Origin: Chara braunii
Taxonomy: Eukaryota; Streptophyta; Charophyceae; Charales; Characeae
DNA length: 39,402 nt
Reading direction: 5' to 3'
Assembly (NCBI GenBank): GCA_003427395.1
Contig: BFEA01000583.1
Coordinates: 629,759 to 669,160 of the forward strand
Part shown: positions 7,985 to 19,201 of the stretch, one piece after another
Numbering within the stretch: the first letter of the stretch is position 1
Layout of the letters: each line of letters begins with the position of its first letter
Notes under the pieces: model-generated
Told to the model about the DNA's origin: nothing
What the model saw: the letters and a program-made list of their open reading frames with translations, nothing else
Databases searched by the model: none
Made by a program: the position numbers and the translations under genes

Positions 7985-9874
7985 CTTAGGACAAAATTTT
8001 ATTACATGGGCCGGGTCAGCACAGAATACGCACTAACCCAGGTCCACGCGTTCCCGCCATACGCGTTGGTCCAAGCCCAAGTCTTCCTACGGCCTGCCCT
8101 GTGGCAAGCCTGGGTGCCATCCTCCTTGAGGTGCCCTTCCACCTCGTCGTTGTGGGGACCGAAGAACCTTGACGATTTGGCGGGGGACCTTGACCCCTAC
8201 CTCCCACTTGGCGGTTCCCTTGTCCGCCAACCCCCTGTGCGCTCGGTCCTCGGCCTCCCATGGCCTGGCCCCTTTGGCCCTGGCCTCCTCCTCTACTTTG
8301 CGGCCTCCCTCCAGCCGCGACAGCAACATAGGACCTCCCCTGCCCCACGCTACTATCCTCCTCCTCAAGGCCCCATTCGATATGGGACCTCATTTGTACC
8401 ACCCTCCTCTAAGGTAAGGATCATATGATCCTTGGCCCTGACTTGGCTAGAGATGGTACGACCTTTCCACTTTTTGCCCTTGTCTAAGTCCTTATGCCAG
8501 AAAGTGGAAACTGGCATGGACTTGGCCTCAAACAGCACCACCTCTCTACTGAGCGCGTCGTACGTCATGGTGGGTTGTTGGGACTCGTCAAAGAAGTGCC
8601 CACGCAGGGGCTCTGGCATGGCACGATAAAATAGCTGGACCAACTGGGACTCGGTCACCCCATGGTCCGGGACGGCCACCAGGTCGTCCATCACTACCTT
8701 GAGTGCCTTGGCACTCCTCCACTGCCGTGAGTGGATGGTTTGGAGTTTGTCAGAGGCTCTTACGCCCCTGCGAAGATCAGCGAATCGCTCCCTAAGGAGC
8801 TTGAAGAATTGAGGGAGAGGGGTAACCTTGGAATAGGCGACCATGTTGTTTTCACAACCGGCCGCGCGTGCGAGAGACCTAGCAAAACTAGCCGCTTCGT
8901 CCTTGAGGGTCTGGAAGGCTACCAGGACCTGATCGTCCTGTACGATGTGCTGTAAGTAAACGTAACTGTTTACACTAGCCTCCCAGTTATCGAAGTTTTC
9001 GTCAGATTTCCCACCATAAGCATCGGGGAACTTAAGTTTGACTGGTTCTTTGCGAGGTCTAGCCTCGCCCTCAGCAGCGGCTACTACTTTGGCGCCCTCA
9101 ATGGCACCCTCACAGAACTTCCCCACGTTGTCTCTCAACCTCCTGACTTCCCCTCCAACGTGGGTAACCATCTCGCGCGCAAAATCCAGAAAACCGGACC
9201 GCATGGCCTTCAAGGGCTACCTCTTGAGCTCTATTGGCTTGGCGTTCCTCCATCCAAGCTGCGCTCAACACCTCCAGGTACCCCAACACCTTATCCCATT
9301 TGGCCGAGTCGTCTGCCTGAGCCTCCACCTCCTGCCTACAATCCTTCATCTTCGCCACCTCTGCGGTCAACCTGTTAACCTCATCCCTCCTTCTCTTCTT
9401 TTCCCTCTTCATTCTCAATTTCCACTCCAACTTTTTCTCCTCCTCTCTTTCTTGTCTTTCCAGGGGGTCCTCCATTGCTGCTAGCTCATTGGCTAACGCA
9501 TCCCTCTCATCCTGAGGCACATAAAACTCTGCCTCCTCGTCTTCCCCCAACGATAAATTAGCGATCCACTCACTTATTTTCTTCTCCATTGCGGCATCCT
9601 CATTTGTCGTGCAACTGCTTTCTCCTCTCTCCTCTATATGTTTTTTGCTCTTTTCTTCTTCTGTTGCTGCTTCCTCTTCGGCAGCCTTTCTCTTTTCTTC
9701 CTCCTCCTGCTGAATCCTCGTCATCTCCTCCTCCAATTTCTTCCTCTTCGCCGCCTGCTCCTCTGCGATCGCCTTCAACTTCCTTTCCTTATTTTCTCTC
9801 ACTAAGGCGGCCATCTTCTCTTGTTGCTCCTGGGTATAGGAGCTAGTGCTCTTCCCACTACGGGTCTCAACCAT
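7985..9874 (-). pseudogene. gag: M gag (coiled coil, capsid-like region, zinc knuckle), frameshifted
   Basis: The start codon at 9874-9872 opens MVETRSGKSTSS and is supported by the parallel start in P. A Lys/Glu/Gln-rich coiled coil (about codons 15-90) and WIANLSLGEDE follow. The frame changes near 9190 and continues as a capsid-like domain (KLKFPDAYGGKSDENFDNWE, then YRAMPEPLRGHFF) to 8365. A Gly/Arg/Gln-rich stretch in another frame follows (8402-8016). A CCHC zinc knuckle, CVFCADPAHVIKFC, lies at 8032-7991 in yet another frame with a stop just upstream. At least three frame breaks make this a pseudogene. Gag would package element RNA. Confidence 0.8.
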
Positions 9875-10475
9875 GGTGTCAGTGCACGACTGGATTAGCA
9901 GTTCCAAACCTCACCACGTAGACTCTAACCCCTGACTGACAAACCTACTGACTCAATCTAAGACTCACAAAATCCGGACAGGGATCCTGCCAACTAGGGT
10001 CTCTAGCCTGGACCTATACTATGGTTGTCACTACTAGACCTGTTGCTGATCAGGAGGCATTTAAGGAGATCCCCCGTAACTCCTCAGGAATTATTTAACG
10101 TCGCAGACAGGACGACGTGATCAGCAGGTCTCTCAACACTTAGACGGCCTGTTGTGCAGCCCACAGCTCGGATTTTGGGCCTACCGTGCCACACCGAACA
10201 GCCCGCCGGTCAGTACCGGTCCTTGGGAGGATTCGTGTCCTCCGGGACAGCCGAGTCGTCAGACACAGTCTTTAGCCCTACTCAGCCCGTGTGGGTTTGG
10301 TCAACAAGGCCCTATCCTTGATCCACAGAGTTCTATCACCTAGACAGAAGAGACTCGATGCAGAAAGAAGAGACAGACAGACTGGACTCAGCAAGTACCA
10401 CAGGGTGTGTGCACATCCATAGGGCGAGGGATAGGCTGAAGGCTTGGCGAGATTTTACTAGACTTGGATTGGGAC
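9875..10475 (-). mobile_element. M untranslated leader
   Basis: This is 600 bases of non-coding DNA between gag and the truncated 5' end. On the minus strand it aligns with 425-1124 of P, apart from the tRNA-bearing segment of P. It includes the conserved leader block. A convincing primer-binding site is not seen; the position corresponding to TTGGTATAC in P reads CTAGTAAAA here. Confidence 0.6.
10045..10122 (-). ncRNA. Conserved leader block, copy in M
   Basis: On the minus strand, stem 1 is CGTCG/CGACG with a 9-base loop, and stem 2 pairs TGAGGAG with CTCCTTA around a G-rich loop. It ends in CCTCCTGATCAGC, which contains the self-complementary octamer CTGATCAG. The same layout occurs in P and Q. 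Known retroviral leaders use such palindromes for RNA dimerisation; the role here is inference. Confidence 0.5.
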
Positions 10476-11401
10476 ACTATGCACTGTGAGACAATTGATA
10501 GAGCAGTTGATTCAGTCTTCATCGCAGGGTCAGGAAAATTAATTGGGTTTCTTAGGTAATGCGAAGCATGGACTGGACAAAACGGCGTTGTTCCAATGGT
10601 GGACACTTTTAGGAATTATCTCCACGCAGCAGCTGGCTGGTTTTCGTTTCTTGCATGGTGTGGGGTATGCTAGAAAGCAGAACCCCCTGGCCACGCAGAG
10701 TGGTGCAGAATGGCAGGCATTTTGTGAAGAGGGAAATGATGCATCCAGCCTTAGCATTGCCAGAGCCGGAGTGGTGGGCTGCCCAAGTGCAGGGTGTATG
10801 TCAGGTGACAGCTCAGCCCGAAAGTGCAGGTCAGATGCAGTTTGGACATCCTTTTTCATTATTACCTCCTTGCATTCCCGTTTTTTTTTTTCACCAACAT
10901 AACCGCCACAGGCTGCCACACAGGTCTTGGAGCTAGAACTAAACCCCCACAAGTGGAACACGGCCCCAGGACAGAATGATGTTTCTCTCAAAGGGGGGGG
11001 AAAAAGCAAATCTGGACAAGGAAGATGGGGGCGGAGTGGGGACGACCAGAGGACGAACAATACCCAGGAAGGGGAGAGACTAACGGAGGGAGAAAGGGAG
11101 GCGAAAGGATCAGGGAGTCACGCCAACTTCGGTAGGAGAAAGGAGTACATCAAGCGACACCAGTGCAAGCAAGAGCTCTGCGCACTGCGGGGAGAAGGGA
11201 AAAGCAACCGCAAGTGGAATTCAAAACCAGATGGAGGCAGCGAGGGAACATTGAGCAACACCACGGCAAGCAAGAGCTCTGTGCAGCAGAGAGAAAGGAA
11301 GGGAACCTCCAAGTGGAATTCAAAATCAAAGGGTGGGGCGGGGAGGAGAGGAAAGGGCGACGAGAGGTGCACAGGCACGTTTACCGAATTGCAAAAGGAG
11401 A
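10476..11401. other. Non-coding, repeat-derived DNA left of the first gap
   Basis: No convincing gene is seen. A T-run occurs near 10880. AATGATGTTTCTCTCAAAGG at 10975-10994 resembles the LTR hairpin of the R family and suggests a very diverged LTR. The tail is purine-rich and contains the roughly 100-bp imperfect repeat listed separately. Open frames here are low complexity and are interrupted only by the N block, so I do not call them genes. Confidence 0.4.
11165..11333 (+). repeat. About 100-bp imperfect tandem repeat
   Basis: GCAAGCAAGAGCTCTG occurs at 11165-11180 and again at 11266-11281, and CAAGTGGAATTCAAAA at 11211-11226 and 11310-11325. That gives two units with a period of about 100 bp. 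A third, weaker CAAGTGGAA lies at 10950. Confidence 0.7.
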
Positions 11402-12376
11402 NNNNNNNNNNNNNNNNNNNNNNNNNNNNNNNNNNNNNNNNNNNNNNNNNNNNNNNNNNNNNNNNNNNNNNNNNNNNNNNNNNNNNNNNNNNNNNNNNNN
11501 NNNNNNNNNNNNNNNNNNNNNNNNNNNNNNNNNNNNNNNNNNNNNNNNNNNNNNNNNNNNNNNNNNNNNNNNNNNNNNNNNNNNNNNNNNNNNNNNNNNN
11601 NNNNNNNNNNNNNNNNNNNNNNNNNNNNNNNNNNNNNNNNNNNNNNNNNNNNNNNNNNNNNNNNNNNNNNNNNNNNNNNNNNNNNNNNNNNNNNNNNNNN
11701 NNNNNNNNNNNNNNNNNNNNNNNNNNNNNNNNNNNNNNNNNNNNNNNNNNNNNNNNNNNNNNNNNNNNNNNNNNNNNNNNNNNNNNNNNNNNNNNNNNNN
11801 NNNNNNNNNNNNNNNNNNNNNNNNNNNNNNNNNNNNNNNNNNNNNNNNNNNNNNNNNNNNNNNNNNNNNNNNNNNNNNNNNNNNNNNNNNNNNNNNNNNN
11901 NNNNNNNNNNNNNNNNNNNNNNNNNNNNNNNNNNNNNNNNNNNNNNNNNNNNNNNNNNNNNNNNNNNNNNNNNNNNNNNNNNNNNNNNNNNNNNNNNNNN
12001 NNNNNNNNNNNNNNNNNNNNNNNNNNNNNNNNNNNNNNNNNNNNNNNNNNNNNNNNNNNNNNNNNNNNNNNNNNNNNNNNNNNNNNNNNNNNNNNNNNNN
12101 NNNNNNNNNNNNNNNNNNNNNNNNNNNNNNNNNNNNNNNNNNNNNNNNNNNNNNNNNNNNNNNNNNNNNNNNNNNNNNNNNNNNNNNNNNNNNNNNNNNN
12201 NNNNNNNNNNNNNNNNNNNNNNNNNNNNNNNNNNNNNNNNNNNNNNNNNNNNNNNNNNNNNNNNNNNNNNNNNNNNNNNNNNNNNNNNNNNNNNNNNNNN
12301 NNNNNNNNNNNNNNNNNNNNNNNNNNNNNNNNNNNNNNNNNNNNNNNNNNNNNNNNNNNNNNNNNNNNNNNNNNNN
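11402..12376. other. Assembly gap (975 N)
   Basis: This is a run of N. The host-like gene on the minus strand runs into its right edge, so coding sequence is probably missing here. Confidence 0.99.
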
Positions 12377-15300
12377 AATTGAAGACAACAAGGGTGGCCG
12401 AAACACCTTACCAGTACAGGTTTGCTGGCGGGAGCAACCGCACTGACATCATCTTCAGCTTCCCCCTTTTCCCCATCGAGGCCTCCGAAACCTTTCGTGG
12501 CTGCTGTGCGAGGTCTATCCCATTCATTTCTGACATTGGCACCCGCAGAACTCTGATTGATGGAGCCTCCTGCCGTTGATGCTAGCGATCCTCGCTTGGA
12601 GAATGCCGATGCACGCCTCGGCTGATATGCAGGAAGGGCTGGTGAAACGTCTCCTCGGCAGTCGTCCACCCATGCAGATCGAACTGCTTTGTTCTTTTTG
12701 TACCTGCCAACTGTTGTAATGCTGCCGTCACTTGCGCTGTAACCATTACCTATGCCTACCATGGTCGGCGCCGCATCATCTAATGACAGAGTGCTCATGA
12801 TACTATTGGTGGGTTTAAAAACCGGCGAAGTAGGCAGCGAGCGGTTGCCAGCGCGCCGCATTCCTGCCTCTCTTGGCTCCCCCCCGTCCTGACTGCGCGG
12901 CAGCCAGTCCCCGACAACTTCTTCTTTTCCCATGACTGCAGTAGTTGCATGGCCGGACAAGAGGACCTGCTTCCCTATTGGATCGGGCGCGCTCTTCGTG
13001 GACTGTGGCTCTCCTCCACGGCTGACTCCCACCCGATCCTCCTCTGAGGCAACAACAACTGAATCAAGTCTACCAGGCCGAGATATTTCCCCCACAAACA
13101 GGTGCGGCGAGCTGGCCCTGGGCTGTTGCTCCCCACGCCGTGCCCATGACCGTGTGCTGATGGGTGAAGTACCGCTCCCGTTACTTCCTGTCGTATCATC
13201 TTTCGACATTCCCATGGCCACGTGATTTCGGTCAGCAGGACCGTTCATGGCAATCCCTCGGTGGAATGACTTCGATCGCATCTGGGGCAGCATGTCCGCA
13301 TCGACAGCAGCAGCAGGCCTCGGAAACAAGGACTCTAACAGTACCTTCTTCGAAACGCGGTTCACAGAGGCGGTGGTGAGGAGGGGAACAGCCAAGAGAG
13401 GGGAGAAGTCTTCCTCCCCGCTTCCTTCCCCATGATCAGCAGTTGATGCATCCTTGACCACCGTCGCCAAGGGCGTCAACATCAGGGAACGCCCTGACGG
13501 CACTTGCCTTGCCGTTGGCATGTCATCATTACCCGGAGACGCAGCAGGAGCAGCAGTGGCGGCAGCGGCATTGCTAAAGGCAGGAGAAAGATCATCATCC
13601 TCATTACCACGATGGTGCAGAGAGACCACCGAGCTTGAAAGCACCAGCTGCGGCGGCGGTGTTCGCCCCATTTTCCCTTCAATGTCCGGAGACATGGAAG
13701 AAGAAGACGCCAGCGGAGTGCTGGCGAGATCAACTTGCAATTGGCGACCGTTGTCTGCATCGATAGACGGTCGATAAAAAGAAGCCGCCTTTCCAGGACT
13801 GCCCCCCTCCTCTGCTGCCATTGACAACAGGCTCAGCTTTCCGGCGGACTTCCAACTCAAGGGTGCATGCAGGTCATCATCACCTTCCAAGCTGGGCGGG
13901 GACACCACCCCCCCTCTCGTCGAAATATCCTGCCTAAGGCAGTCAGCGACGGTACACGTCGGCTCGGCCACCGTCGATATGGAGGACTTCGCAGCAAACA
14001 AGGGTGTCAACGGCAACCCCAAGGTCCCTCCGCCCTCAAGTGCCAGCATAGCAGCCACTGGGGGTCCCAACCTCGCACTTACATCCAGCGGCTCCAGGCG
14101 ACTTGGAGAGGGGGGGATGGCCATGTCACGGTACTGCCGACTTCCTGCTACCACCGGCCTTGAGGACAGTGACTTTGATGAAGACGACAGCGACAAGGAT
14201 GAAACGTTCCATGGATAGCCAGCTTGCAGCGTATGTGTCGAGCCTGGTTTTTCCTCCTTCACAGCACCAAAATCGCCCCATTGGATTTCGCTCTTTTTTG
14301 CAGAATGTGGCGGTGAGCTTAACCTCTCCTGGAGCTGCCACTCAGGTGTCGAGGACTGCTGAGCACTCTTTTCCACTCCATCCATAGCAAGACAATCTGC
14401 AACACATCTTGTTGCCATATCCTTGTGCTTGGATCTGCGGCCAAATTTAGGCGTTGATAGCACGGGCACCTCTTGTCCACCTACTACATCATCCTGAACG
14501 CTTCCTGCACCAGGGACCGGGGGCAGAAGACCTGCTGCCTCTCCTGCCCTGTCTTCAGCTGGCGAGTAGGGTGTGCGCCCACGCAACTGGCCCGGAGTAA
14601 AGGAGCGTGCCGCGCCACTGACCTGGTTCCACGAATCGATATACATCTTGAGAGAACCGAACGACGGAGATGATGCCGGGACCGGATCCTTAAACCTGCA
14701 CACCAAGGAGCGATGAGCAAAACCCAGGCTGGGAGCAGGAACCGCTGCTTCTCCTACATGCTGCAGGGACCCCGTCAGATTCTCCCGCCCCTTTGCAGGA
14801 GAGGAGGGGCCTCGAGACGACTGACCAGACTTCGATGGTGACCTGTGCGGTGATTCGATCCATGGGAGGAGAAATTGCCCGCCCTTGGTACTGTCACTTC
14901 CTAGATCGGCCGCACCATCGCTCATGATCTGGGCGACAGATGTGGTTACGTCTTTCAAGCGAGAAACCAGGTCCCTGCGCCCAAAAGAGGGTTTAGCCAA
15001 CGCTACGATCTCAACCTCATCGCGCTCAAGCTCTTCCTCCCCCTCCTCTTTCTTCTTACAGCTCCCCTTTCCCTCCTGCTTTTGCTGCTGCTGATCATGT
15101 ACCTCCTCGATTCCCTCTCGTTTTCCTCTGACCTCGCCGTCAGGCTCCTCGGTATGCATTACCGGTGCTGCCAATGTCGTGGATAGGCGTGAGGAGGCAT
15201 TCATCTGCCCATTGGCGGCCTCATCTCGAGAACGATTGGAAGAAGCAGTCGATCCTTCTTCCACAATGGCAGATCTCATTATCTCGGCCACCGAACACGA

Positions 15301-15663
15301 GGAATTGCCATAACGACCGGATGGAGACCCTCTCGTGAAATTCGACGGCAACACTGGCGTCATCTTCCTCTCCTGCAACTGACTTGCCGTCATAGGAGGA
15401 GGGGGACCTGCATCCTGCCTCCATAGTCGATCGCTCGGCAGACCTGCTGGGGGCAGTGACTCCACATTCACTTTCTCCTTTTCCTTCGCTCTTGCGTTTG
15501 CATTGGCCTTCTCATTCACAACTGCACTGGTCTTCCCATCCCTGTTCAAGTTAGTGCTCCCATCCACATTCCCATCCTCTGGAGAGGCCCCTCCGAACAG
15601 GTAACCCAGAGAGCTCGGCCCTCCACCATGCGAGCTCCCATGTGTGTTGCCCCTTGTTATCAT
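12377..15663 (-). CDS. Host-like gene of unknown function, 3' end lost in gap
   Basis: At least 1,095 codons stay open without a stop or frameshift, and codon content is ordinary. I place the start at 15663 (MITRGNTHGSSHGGG); upstream in-frame codons are only an Arg-Glu run from the GA microsatellite. I recognise no family. The protein is rich in Ser, Pro, Gly and Ala with many SP/TP sites, and has an acidic/Gln segment at about residues 185-218. Spaced motifs recur: SCSVAEIMRS (about 123); KPSFGRRDLVSRLKD then SVAQIMSD (about 224-245); LGFAHRSLVCRFKDP (about 310); TPKFGRR then CVADCLAMD (about 402-425); CTVADCLRQD (about 570). It is probably a largely disordered nuclear or cytoskeletal scaffold; that is inference only. 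It could also be one large exon of a longer gene. Confidence 0.7.
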
Positions 15664-15665
15664 CC

Positions 15666-15669
<4 letters not shown>

Positions 15670-15751
<82 letters not shown>

Positions 15752-15758
15752 GTCTGCT

Positions 15759-15792
<34 letters not shown>
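15670..15792. repeat. (CT)n / (GA)n microsatellite, interrupted
   Basis: Two CT runs (15670-15748 and 15761-15792) are separated by 12 bases. On the minus strand this lies immediately upstream of the host gene start and would form a GA-rich 5' UTR or promoter tract. Confidence 0.95.
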
Positions 15793-15795
<3 letters not shown>

Positions 15796-17176
15796 CACGC
15801 ATGTGTGTGTGTGCGCTTACCTACCTATCTGTCGAGCTGTCACTACCTACCTGCACGCGTGCATGCGTGTGCGCAGTGTGTGTGTGTTGCACATGCAAGG
15901 GAATCATATGAAAATATGACAGACTAGTCTCTAATTCCCGCTTCATGAGGGAGCTTCCCAGGAGTTTCGACAGCTGCCACGTGCTTGATTGACCTCACCT
16001 TCCTTTTGTTTCTACTTTCCTGATGACGCTTACCTGCATGGTCCTTGCGCGGCCAATCGCATAACCACCGCCTTGATCTGTCATGCACTCCAGGATCACA
16101 TCAATCAAACAATAGAAATTCATTCATTCCCTCATGGCTACCATCAGTCTTCCAAACAAAATCTCTTTCAAGCCTTAAGCCTTAACTGGCTTTCAAAATT
16201 CCTTTTCTGATTCATCCAAGTTCGGGCGACAAAACGCGGCTATCGAGATGCGCGCAGTATGCATCTCTTCACATAACATTGCCTCCAATGAGATCGTGAA
16301 CAAATCCGATTGTCTGTCTGAGACTTTCTGTCTGGCTCTCACTCGCCCGCCCGCTAGCTGGCTGGCTGACTGACTAGCTGCCTGGATCAGTGAGTGTCTG
16401 GCTGGATGCATTGGATTGCCGGCTCGCTAGCTAGCCAGCCATCTTGCTCAACCAAGTGTGCGCACGCAGGCACAAGCCCTAAAAGCACGTGTTTCTGGCA
16501 TCTCCCGCAGCACACCAGGCACGGACGGACGTTCACATTTGTGCACTCGCTCTAACTAAAAGTGTCTGAAATAGCGCTCATGTGCAGCTGACAGAAAACA
16601 TCGCATGGCAGAGCTCAATTGCCACGCACGACCGTGCATGCATGCGCTATGCGTCCACATCACATATGACCTGGTGGCACTCTCAAGTTCATCTTCAGTG
16701 CTGCTGCACCCTTGAGTGTGTGCCACACCCTCACGTTCAACCCACCCAACACCCGCCCATCGAAAGTTGAAAACCCGCAACACCGGTGCACCTTCCCTCG
16801 ACCTATATCCAGCCTCTCTCTCCCGCAGCTACGGTTGGCTGGGCTTTAGAACGTCCACTTGAAAAGCCAGTGAGAGTTCCACCTATTACTGGCACTGCAT
16901 TGGGAGCAAGTTGGGATCCTCACAGCACGACACATCCAGAGAAGAAGGTTGCTACGCAAAATTCCCTTCCACCGGACGACCTTCAACCTGCTTGAAAGGC
17001 TGAAATGGAGGATGCCTTCCTCTCCGTGTAAGAACGCAGCGCTCCACCTCCACCGCAGCGACAGACCAGTGATTGGTTAACACGGGGGCGCTTAGGAACG
17101 CAGCCCCAAGGGTTTCTGTTTGTTTGTGTTTTTGTAACTTTGGACATTGAGGGTGGTTTGAGTAATGCACAGACAT

Positions 17177-17177
<1 letters not shown>
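15793..17177. other. Intergenic region upstream of the host gene
   Basis: No confident gene is seen. A short GT-rich repeat lies at about 15802-15815. On the minus strand AG|GTAAGC (rc of 15816-15822) matches a splice donor, so an upstream non-coding exon of the host gene is possible. On + an acceptor-like CTCTCTCCCGCAG ends at 16828 and is followed by an open stretch to a TGA at 16993-16995; this is weak evidence for a terminal exon. The rest is unique-looking DNA. Confidence 0.35.

Positions 17178-17260
<83 letters not shown>
17178..17260. repeat. (CT)n microsatellite
   Basis: About 41 CT units run without interruption and then decay into TTCTCTTCTCTT. Confidence 0.95.
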
Positions 17261-17264
<4 letters not shown>

Positions 17265-17776
17265 TCTCTTTGTGAAAAAGGCTATGGGCATTGACACTAA
17301 AAGCAAGAAGGGGATGCTCTGAAATGTCTGTTGTCAGTTTCCTGAGCCCAAATGACAGAAGAAACAGAGATGATCACAGGTAACAATGACATGCATAAAT
17401 CAGTAAATGGTATTTAAAAAAATGCTAAAATAGGACACGCTATGATCCTGTCCATCTTATGTTGCAAAAACCCATATATGAGACACTGGCATTCACCGCA
17501 GCTGAAATAGAAAAAAAAATAAAAAAATAGAAGAAGAACGAGTCGAGGACAGTAGATGAATGGCGGGAAGAATAAGAAGTTGAACACAAGTGGGAGCCAA
17601 TGTCGTCTCCCTCCGCATCATCATCACCTCCACATTTCGTAAATAATTAAATTAATACAAATAACTATGGCTGCATGCTACTTTTTAGTTTTCGTCTTGC
17701 AAACCAAACAGATTTTTGCAGTCTAGTCCCAAACGTTTCGGCAGAGTTGTGTGAGCTGTGTCAGTGACCGCGCCGT
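17261..17776. other. AT-rich intergenic spacer
   Basis: This is AT-rich unique-looking DNA with short A runs (about 17510-17530) and no supported gene. Confidence 0.5.
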
Positions 17777-18063
17777 CCAGGGCCTTCTAGGCGCTGGCCC
17801 TTACACTTGCCGCGGTAAAAAAAATCAGAGTCATTCAATCTATCCGATCGAACGGCTGAAATTTTTCAAGCGGCAAGTGAAGACTGACAGGGCCTTCTCA
17901 GCCCTGGCCCTCTCCACTTGCCATGCAAAAAATTTCATCAGTTAGATGTGATACATCAGCAGCTACCATGGCAAGTTGCCATGCAAAAAATTTCATCAGT
18001 TAGATGTGATACATCGACAGCTACCACGGCAAGTGAAGAGGGCCAGGGCCTAGAAGGCCCTGG
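17777..18063. mobile_element. Small non-autonomous inverted-repeat element (MITE-like)
   Basis: The left end (17777-17815) and the reverse complement of the right end (18024-18063) match over about 39 bases, starting CCAGGGCCTTCTAGGC and ending CACTTGCCG(C/T)GG with few differences. Between them are a second, nested CAGGGCCTTCTC-type end (about 17889) and the 58-bp direct duplication. There is no coding capacity. The flanks show no convincing target duplication, so the superfamily is open. Confidence 0.65.
17918..18033. repeat. 58-bp tandem duplication inside the MITE-like element
   Basis: Copies at 17918-17975 and 17976-18033 differ at only a few bases. Each begins TTGCCATGCAAAA and ends in a CCA(T/C)GGCAAG that is the inverse of its own start, so each unit is itself a small inverted repeat. 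Confidence 0.85.
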
Positions 18064-19051
18064 AAAAGACAAGCGGGCCAGCCAGTAGTCCCTGGACAAG
18101 ATTTGGGCCACATTAAGGTCTGCCCTGGCCCCTCGTGCCTGGGCCATGGCTGAAATGTCTCGGCCGTGCCCAATCTGGAATTTTCCAAAACGTACGGGAG
18201 TAGACTGCATTTATAACTCAGCCTGCAACTACTGTGTTAACCCCAAAAAATGTATGTACGTTGTATAGCAAAGTTGGTACACCCACGAACTGTTGAAATA
18301 CAAACCCAAGTTTGAATCCAATGCAATCAGATGGCGAGGATAAAATGATTCGGGGCGGTCAGCTCAACGCTGATACCTCAAGGCCGTTTCCCTTTGAAAG
18401 AAAAAGAAAAGAAAAAAAAAACACATCGAATGCAACGTACGTATGCTGCAGATCGAATTTTTGGGCGCAACTTTTCAGGAACCCGGAACCGATACCCATT
18501 TGCATTTTTTTTCTGGAATTTGGCTCACGACCCTCAGGTAAAAGTTGCTTGTATTTCAATGTTGTACACCGTTTTTTTCCCCCAGATTTTTTCATCGCAA
18601 AAATAAATCGAAATTCTCAGTTCTATAAAAAAGTGAGTACAGCAAATGTCTCTGCTGTAGAAGAATCTATTCTTTTTTTCAGCTTTTTCTGGATTTTGGA
18701 TGCGAATTTTGACAAGATCCTCAGGCTAAAGTTGTTTGCATTGCAATGCTGCACGGCATATTTTCTCTGGATGTTTTCGAAGCTTTTTGAAAATTTGAAA
18801 TTCTGCAAAAATCAGGTAGAAGTGTCTCCGACATCGGATACCTCGGATACAACATACGTATCTTGTATTGGAGAGTACATTCTATTATTAAAAAAAAGAC
18901 GCAGTGATTTCTCAGAAGCCATTTTCCGAAGGTAACTCGAATAGAATGTAGTAATGTACGTATGTTTTTTTTCGGATTAACAACTTAACACAGTAGACTT
19001 CAAAAACCTGTTTGGATTGAAAATCGGCACTTGGGTTTTGCAGCGTTTTGA
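18064..19051. repeat. AT-rich intergenic DNA with diverged direct duplication
   Basis: No gene is supported. About 18511-18620 and 18689-18815 share TCTGGA(A/T)TTTGG, ATCCTCAGG-like and AAAGTTG(C/T)TTG(T/C)ATT(T/G)CAATG(T/C)TG strings in the same order, a spacing near 180 bp. ACGTACGTATG-like strings recur at about 18438, 18855 and 18957. Probably a decayed repeat. Confidence 0.45.
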
Positions 19052-19201
19052 TTGAAAATTGAAACTTGTTTGTTTTCCAAGGCCGTAGTTGCCCCGAATA
19101 AATATCCACTCTGTTGCAGCTTCGCTTGCAAGAAAAACAGGATGGAGTACTGATGACCTTTTTTTGCTTCTTTCATCGCAGTATGTCCTTCGCCTCTTGT
19201 T
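19052..19201 (+). repeat. Direct repeat X, left copy, flanking element Q
   Basis: GAAAATTGAAACTTG, then CCGTAGTTGCCCCGAATAAA and TGCTTCTTTCATCGCAG, run up to the left LTR of Q. About 130 bases recur at 30396-30524 immediately right of Q. This copy is uninterrupted and so also shows the pre-insertion state of the site hit by element R. Confidence 0.85.

Larger units (their letters stand above)
3563..10475 (-). mobile_element. Element M: Ty3/gypsy chromovirus-type retroelement (minus)
   Basis: Read on the minus strand: leader (10475-9875), gag (9874 to about 7985), protease (7927-7221), RT (7220-6525), RNase H-integrase-chromodomain-like tail (6524-4407), a polypurine tract (4380-4369) and a probable 3' LTR (4368 to about 3563). 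The order PR-RT-RH-IN is diagnostic of Ty3/gypsy (Metaviridae), and the C-terminal chromodomain-like segment of chromoviruses. The matching 5' LTR is not seen right of 10475, so the 5' end looks truncated or is unrecognised. Gag is frameshifted, protease has lost its catalytic glycine, and pol has two in-frame stops, so the element is dead. Confidence 0.85.

Noticed and set aside
7934-8428. Open frames on + over the M gag region
   Set aside because: Shadows of the Gly/Arg-rich gag tail on the minus strand.
10927-12579. Long open frames spanning the first N block on both strands
   Set aside because: They exist only because N codons are not stops; the flanking parts are low complexity or antisense to the host gene.
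15664-15798. Arg-Glu repeat as N-terminus of the host protein
   Set aside because: It is a translation of the GA microsatellite; a start at 15663 gives a normal N-terminus without it.
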